From positions 1 to 19,311 of the forward strand of contig QMLZ01000032.1 of NCBI GenBank assembly GCA_003646995.1: 19,311 nucleotides of DNA. The letters are read 5' to 3'. Below the pieces are notes generated by a model. It saw only the letters and a program-made list of their open reading frames with translations. It ran no database searches and was not told the origin of the DNA. The stretch comes from Deltaproteobacteria bacterium. GTDB taxonomy: Bacteria; Desulfobacterota; DSM-4660; Desulfatiglandales; Desulfatiglandaceae. Every line of letters begins with the position of its first letter. Positions within the stretch are counted from its first letter, which is position 1. Shown here piece after piece: positions 16,601 to 19,311 of the stretch. A program made the position numbers and the translations under genes.

Positions 16601-16724
16601 AACGGATTTTCAAGGTCTGGGCATGGGATTTGACAGGTTTCAAGTCAATGCCCAGGCCCAATGCCACTACGCCGGCGGCGGAAGCCCCAGTGAGTTTAAT
16701 AAATTGCCTTCGTGTGAGCTTCAT
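13650..16724 (-). CDS. fdhA: Selenocysteine formate dehydrogenase alpha subunit
   Basis: The catalytic subunit, 1024 residues when the in-frame UGA at 16149-16151 is read as selenocysteine (residue 192, context QARI-Sec-HSATVAALAESFGRG). It interconverts formate and CO2 at a Mo- or W-bis-MGD centre. A twin-arginine signal is present (LTRRQFIKLTG, residues 3-13; cleavage near HAQT), so the enzyme should be periplasmic. The 4Fe-4S cluster ligands are C50, C53, C57 and C88. Downstream sequence GRGAMTNHW and the later YRVSEHW match the FdnG/FdhA class, and the length is close to E. coli FdnG. AAAGGAGGT precedes the ATG at 16724. A cysteine pair, C862 (LECPVEKN) and C891 (YKTCDPRYP), may form a redox-switch disulfide. 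A standard-code gene caller would split this gene in two. Confidence 0.97.
16119..16143 (-). other. Candidate bacterial SECIS region
   Basis: Bacterial SECIS elements lie just after the UGA. Here bases 6-30 after the UGA offer UGCCA (6-10) with UGGCA (23-27), or CUCU (20-23) with AGAG (27-30) closing a GGC loop. Both lie where the SelB-binding apical hairpin is expected. It does not match the E. coli fdhF hairpin closely, and the two folds are mutually exclusive. Confidence 0.45.
16149..16151 (-). other. In-frame UGA selenocysteine codon
   Basis: The frame is open on both sides for hundreds of codons, and the residues on each side match the catalytic position of formate dehydrogenases. In this family the residue here is Sec or Cys, followed by His. 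A frameshift or decayed gene is therefore unlikely. Confidence 0.96.
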
Positions 16725-16812
16725 GGGACCTCCTTTCGTTGAGGGTTGATGAACACTGTGAAAACAATAACGCGCCTAAAGATGAAACCCAAACACCAGC
16801 TTGTGTTAACTG

Positions 16813-16833
16813 CCAGGGATCAAAGTGCCCTGG
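16813..16833. repeat. Inverted repeat in fdhA leader
   Basis: CCAGGG (16813-16818) and CCCTGG (16828-16833) are perfect inverted copies around a nine-base loop. It is about 90 bases before the fdhA start and would lie in the transcribed leader if the candidate promoter upstream is used. Confidence 0.4.
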
Positions 16834-16889
16834 ATATAAACGGTGGAAAAGGGATTGATGAGTGACCGGTAATAATGTGGTGGAGGTTT

Positions 16890-16907
16890 TTCAGGGTTTA
16901 CCCTGAA
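16890..16907. repeat. Tight inverted repeat in fdhA upstream region
   Basis: TTCAGGGT (16890-16897) and ACCCTGAA (16900-16907) are perfect inverted copies with a two-base centre. The narrow spacing suits a protein-binding palindrome more than an RNA hairpin. Confidence 0.45.
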
Positions 16908-16996
16908 GGTGCATTGTGGATAGGCTTTGGGCCTTCCTGTTGACATGAATTGCGCCTATAAAAAGAGGTTAAAGGTAACTCATATCCTAGTGAGAG

Positions 16997-17025
16997 CGTT
17001 TAGCAGATACAGCTTTTTTCGTCAA
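16997..17025 (-). promoter_or_regulatory. Candidate sigma-70 promoter for fdhA
   Basis: On the minus strand TTGACG (17020-17025) is 17 bp from a weak -10 box, TAAACG (16997-17002). A poor -10 box is common at activator-dependent promoters. The implied leader is about 265 bases. No convincing -24/-12 sigma-54 promoter was found in the spacer. Confidence 0.3.
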
Positions 17026-17045
17026 TCTTTTTTTAAATCAATGAG

Positions 17046-17065
17046 TTATGTCAGCAATGACATAA
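17046..17065. promoter_or_regulatory. Candidate CRP/FNR-family operator
   Basis: TTATGTCA (17046-17053) and TGACATAA (17058-17065) are perfect inverted copies around GCAA. The core TGTCA-N4-TGACA has the 5-4-5 geometry of CRP/FNR-family sites. Its centre is about 65 bp upstream of the inferred fdhA start site, close to a class I activator position. It also lies 20 bp past the moaA stop, but no U-tract follows, so a terminator is less likely. Confidence 0.45.
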
Positions 17066-17084
17066 GGTCTCTAAGTACCGCGGT

Positions 17085-18071
17085 TTAGCCTCCAATGGAG
17101 GACATCTCTCCTGGAAATAGCTCAGACTTCTCGCGAAGCATGCCATGACTAGATGGTTTGATCATTACGGCCTTTCTAAATAGTTCAACAAGCTCGCTGT
17201 CAGTAGCTCCACTTCGCAGAGGCCCCCTGATGTCAATTTCCCGGCTTGACAGCAAGCAGGGTCTAAGGCATCCAGAAGCCGTAAGTCTAAGGCGGTTGCA
17301 AGATCTACAAAAATGATTAGTCATGGGGCTGATAAGTCCTATTTCTCCTTTCCCGTCTTTAAAACGATATCTTTCTGCGGGCCCATCCAGAGGCGACTTC
17401 CCTATGGGTTGTAATTCGCCCAACGTTTCCAGCCTTTTCTTGATTTCCGCAGATGGAATGTACTCGGGCCTCAAGTGAGAAGGCTCTGTCCCCATTGGCA
17501 TATATTCAATAAAACGGACATGGTAGGGCTTGGTCATTGATAGAGACCCGAACTGCTCTATTTCATCGTCGTTGACGTTCTTCATTGCCACAATGTTTAT
17601 CTTGATCGGACTGAAGCCAAGCTCTGCGGCTTTTTCTATGGATGCCCACACAGCGTCAAACTTGTCAGCACCGGTGATATGTCTGTATTTTTCCCTCTTC
17701 AGGGTGTCAAGGCTGATGTTTAACCGCCTAATACCAGCATCCCATAATTGTTCAAGCTTTTCCTCTAGCAGTGTCCCATTTGTGGTTATTGATAGGTCTT
17801 GCAGGCCCTGCAATTGCCCAAGGGACCGTATGAACCCAACAAGTCCTTTTCTGACCAGGGGTTCACCACCAGTAACCCTGATCTTCTTTATGCCAATGCT
17901 GATCGCTGTCCGGGCAATTCGGATGATTTCTTCATAGCGCAGGATGTCCTGGTGTCTCAGTTTGACGAGTTTCCCTTGAGGGACACAGTAAAGACAGCTC
18001 AGATTGCAGCGATCTGTCACAGATATGCGGAGGTAGTCAATATTTCTACGGAACGCATCAACTAGAGTCAT
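17085..18071 (-). CDS. moaA: GTP 3',8-cyclase MoaA
   Basis: A 328-residue radical SAM enzyme for the first step of molybdopterin synthesis, converting GTP to 3',8-cyclo-7,8-dihydro-GTP in the cytoplasm. The N-terminal cluster motif is C22-NLS-C26-LY-C29. KKIRVTGGEPLVR and LSITTNGTLL are typical MoaA blocks. The C-terminal cluster uses CRSC with the last cysteine of CLRPC, spaced C-x2-C-x13-C. The protein ends in GG, the conserved C-terminal dipeptide needed for activity. The ribosome site is weak. A short hairpin, GTAAG/CTTAC (18087-18100), lies just before the start. Its place upstream of fdhA fits the enzyme's cofactor need. Confidence 0.96.
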   Translation of the reverse strand: MTLVDAFRRNIDYLRISVTDRCNLSCLYCVPQGKLVKLRHQDILRYEEIIRIARTAISIGIKKIRVTGGEPLVRKGLVGFIRSLGQLQGLQDLSITTNGTLLEEKLEQLWDAGIRRLNISLDTLKREKYRHITGADKFDAVWASIEKAAELGFSPIKINIVAMKNVNDDEIEQFGSLSMTKPYHVRFIEYMPMGTEPSHLRPEYIPSAEIKKRLETLGELQPIGKSPLDGPAERYRFKDGKGEIGLISPMTNHFCRSCNRLRLTASGCLRPCLLSSREIDIRGPLRSGATDSELVELFRKAVMIKPSSHGMLREKSELFPGEMSSIGG

Positions 18072-18118
18072 TGGTGTCTACTTCTGGTAAGCAACCTTAC
18101 TTCAGCTCTATTAAAGTC

Positions 18119-18147
18119 TTGTTTATTTTCCTTTGCTTTTTTATATA
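18119..18147 (+). promoter_or_regulatory. Candidate promoter for crotonase-family gene
   Basis: TTGTTT (18119-18124) and TATATA (18142-18147) are 17 bp apart in the divergent spacer. A small hairpin, GCCAT/ATGGC (18151-18164), follows directly. The -35 box is poor. Confidence 0.3.
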
Positions 18148-18245
18148 AAAGCCATCTACATGGCATTGAGAAGATATCAGCTTACAACAATTTTAACCAA
18201 CTGGTAAGGGAAAAATTTCCAAAAAAGCCGCAAGGGAGGCAGAGA

Positions 18246-19025
18246 ATGGACCAAAAAGTGCTGGTAGAAAGAAGGGAAGAGGTAGCTATAGTGGCCCTTA
18301 ACCGTCCCAAGGCATATAATGCCTTCGATGTGGAGACGATCCGGGGCCTGAAGAACATATTGCTTCATCTATCACTAGACCACTCGGTCTCCGGCGTTGT
18401 CTTGACGGGCAGGGGGAGCGCTTTTTGTGCCGGAGGCGATCTCAGATGGATATCCTCTTACAAGGAAGAATACGGTGATGCATTTTATGAACTTGCGGCC
18501 ACTTACCACCAGGCAATACTCGAAATAAGGCGCATGCCAAAACCAGTTGTGGCCGCAATAAACGGCCTTGCAGCAGGCGGCGGGTTTTCCATGGCCCTTG
18601 CCTGTGACTTTAGGATAATGGAATCATCAGCCGTAATGAAACAGGCATATACCTCAAATGGCCTGAGTATTGACGGCGGGGGGACATTTACTCTCCCCAG
18701 GATAGTAGGTATGGCCAAGGCGATGGAGATTGCGGTGTTTGACCCGGTCATTCCTGCAGACAAGGCCCTTGAGTGGGGCTTGGTAACTGAGGTGGTGGAG
18801 GACGGGCAAAGCGTTGAAGCCTCCGTTGAACTGGTGAGACAAATAGGATCAGGGGCGCTTTTTTCCTTCCAGGCCTCCAAGCGGCTCATTAATGATTCGT
18901 TTAACACCAACTTCGAGGTACAATTGGAACAGGAACGCAGATGGCTGGCGCGCTGTGCGGATCACCCTCATGGGCGTGAAGGAATAAAGGCCTTTCTGGA
19001 AAAAAGGAAACCCGAGTTTTCCTAG
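18246..19025 (+). CDS. Enoyl-CoA hydratase/isomerase (crotonase family)
   Basis: A 259-residue acyl-CoA enzyme. The first oxyanion-hole block is GRGSAFCAGGDLR (56-67, with A62-G63-G64-D65) and the second is NGLAAGGGFSMALACDFRI (106-124). E161 in AKAMEIAV fits the second catalytic glutamate of hydratases. At the first catalytic position the sequence reads GLSIDGGGT with D143, as in PaaG-type isomerases and not as in the canonical hydratase PEI motif. An isomerase or ring-opening type reaction is therefore possible, and the substrate is unknown. GGGAGG lies upstream of the ATG at 18246. It is transcribed divergently from moaA with no evident functional link. Confidence 0.93.
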   Translation: MDQKVLVERREEVAIVALNRPKAYNAFDVETIRGLKNILLHLSLDHSVSGVVLTGRGSAFCAGGDLRWISSYKEEYGDAFYELAATYHQAILEIRRMPKPVVAAINGLAAGGGFSMALACDFRIMESSAVMKQAYTSNGLSIDGGGTFTLPRIVGMAKAMEIAVFDPVIPADKALEWGLVTEVVEDGQSVEASVELVRQIGSGALFSFQASKRLINDSFNTNFEVQLEQERRWLARCADHPHGREGIKAFLEKRKPEFS

Positions 19026-19099
19026 GAGACAGGAAATAGGAGACAGAAGACAGAATTCAGGAGACAGAAGACAGAAGATAGAAGACAGGAGCAAGGATA
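19024..19099 (+). repeat. Degenerate 21-nt-period tandem repeat
   Basis: The unit AGGAGACAGAAGACAGAA occurs exactly at 19038-19055 and 19059-19076, a period of 21. Partial copies lie before it (from 19024, overlapping the stop of the preceding gene) and after it (to about 19099). The tract is purine-only apart from scattered C and T, and carries no gene. It lies between convergent genes. Confidence 0.75.
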
Positions 19100-19119
19100 A
19101 AGGAAAAAGGATAGTTGGA

Positions 19120-19202
19120 GCTGTCAGCGACGAAGGATCAGTGTTCGGCGGGTCTAATTTAGCCCTGATTATTACTCCGGGTTTAGGCTGAAAGCTGACA
19201 GC
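19120..19202. repeat. Nine-bp inverted repeat near EF-G stop
   Basis: GCTGTCAGC (19120-19128) and GCTGACAGC (19194-19202) are perfect inverted copies 65 bases apart. A shorter hairpin, GGCTG (19186-19190) with CAGCC (19199-19203), overlaps the right arm. They sit just past the EF-G stop, but no U-tract follows. Confidence 0.5.
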
Positions 19203-19205
19203 CAA

Positions 19206-19311
19206 TTAGTCCACTTTGTCATAATGGGTGAAATGCATGGTAAAAGTGCCGCGGCCTTGGGTAAGGGAGCGGAGGGTGGTCGAGTATCCGAACATTTTTG
19301 AAAGGGGGACA
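19206..19311 (-). CDS. fusA: Elongation factor G, C-terminal fragment
   Basis: The last 34 codons of a gene that continues beyond the right edge. The reading [20 protein letters not shown], then [14 protein letters not shown], then TAA is the conserved end of translocation GTPase EF-G (domain V; the family pattern is MFGYxTxLRSxTQGRGxxTMxFxHY). Whether it is the main EF-G or a paralogue cannot be told from this part. It converges on the crotonase-family gene, with the repeat tract between. Confidence 0.9.
   Translation of the reverse strand, partial: VPLSKMFGYSTTLRSLTQGRGTFTMHFTHYDKVD

Noticed and set aside
16725..17084. Moco riboswitch upstream of fdhA or moaA
   Set aside because: The spacer has separate hairpins, but I could not recognise the multi-helix Moco fold; a covariance-model search would be needed.
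18849..19205. 118-residue minus-strand frame opposite the repeat tract
   Set aside because: Its leucine/serine-rich repeats are only the translation of the 21-nt repeat, and it overlaps the real crotonase-family gene.

Overview
The window reads as a chromosomal segment of an anaerobic Gram-negative bacterium. It is most like a Desulfobacterota (former Deltaproteobacteria) sulfate reducer or syntroph. This is an inference from gene content: a selenocysteine formate dehydrogenase of the soluble periplasmic two-subunit type, outer-membrane/periplasmic proteins (OmpA family), a YbhGFSR-type drug exporter, and moderate G+C. No rRNA, tRNA, CRISPR array, prophage or insertion sequence was seen.

Layout. 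A small secreted hypothetical protein (75-455, +) converges on a Tat-exported amidase-signature enzyme (578-2158, -), across an intergenic spacer holding a 13-bp inverted repeat. Upstream of the amidase is a LuxR-type regulator (2339-3415, -), with a near-perfect palindrome between the two. Then come an exported ankyrin-repeat protein (3617-4291, -) and an OmpA-domain protein (4363-5199, -), followed by about 440 bp without a convincing gene. A tightly packed five-gene ABC-2 export operon runs leftward from 10582 to 5644: HlyD-type membrane fusion protein, two ATPases, two permeases. Upstream lies the formate dehydrogenase region, all on the minus strand: moaA (18071-17085), a 360-bp regulatory spacer with three inverted repeats, fdhA with an in-frame UGA at codon 192 (16724-13650), fdhB (13634-12879), a strong intrinsic terminator, an exported TlpA-like thioredoxin (12802-12218), an exported peroxiredoxin (12221-11622) and fdhE (11555-10728). 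On the other strand is a crotonase-family enoyl-CoA hydratase/isomerase (18246-19025, +). It is followed by a 21-nt-period repeat tract and then the C-terminal 34 codons of elongation factor G (19206-19311, -).

How the genes fit together. FdhA (Mo/W-bis-MGD, Sec, one 4Fe-4S) and FdhB (four 4Fe-4S) make a formate-oxidising or CO2-reducing enzyme. FdhA carries a Tat signal, FdhB has no membrane anchor, and there is no gamma subunit, so a soluble periplasmic heterodimer is expected. MoaA starts molybdopterin synthesis and FdhE is the maturation factor. The thioredoxin/peroxiredoxin pair is exported to the same compartment and is plausibly protective. FdhA also has a cysteine pair (C862/C891) whose distance from the C-terminus matches, from memory, the redox-switch disulfide reported for Desulfovibrio vulgaris FdhAB. 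In the exporter, the two ATPases carry complementary defects that would leave one degenerate and one consensus ATP site. I do not see a clearly new system. The most interesting leads are the formate dehydrogenase redox-protection arrangement, the regulatory spacer upstream of fdhA, and several unexplained inverted repeats.
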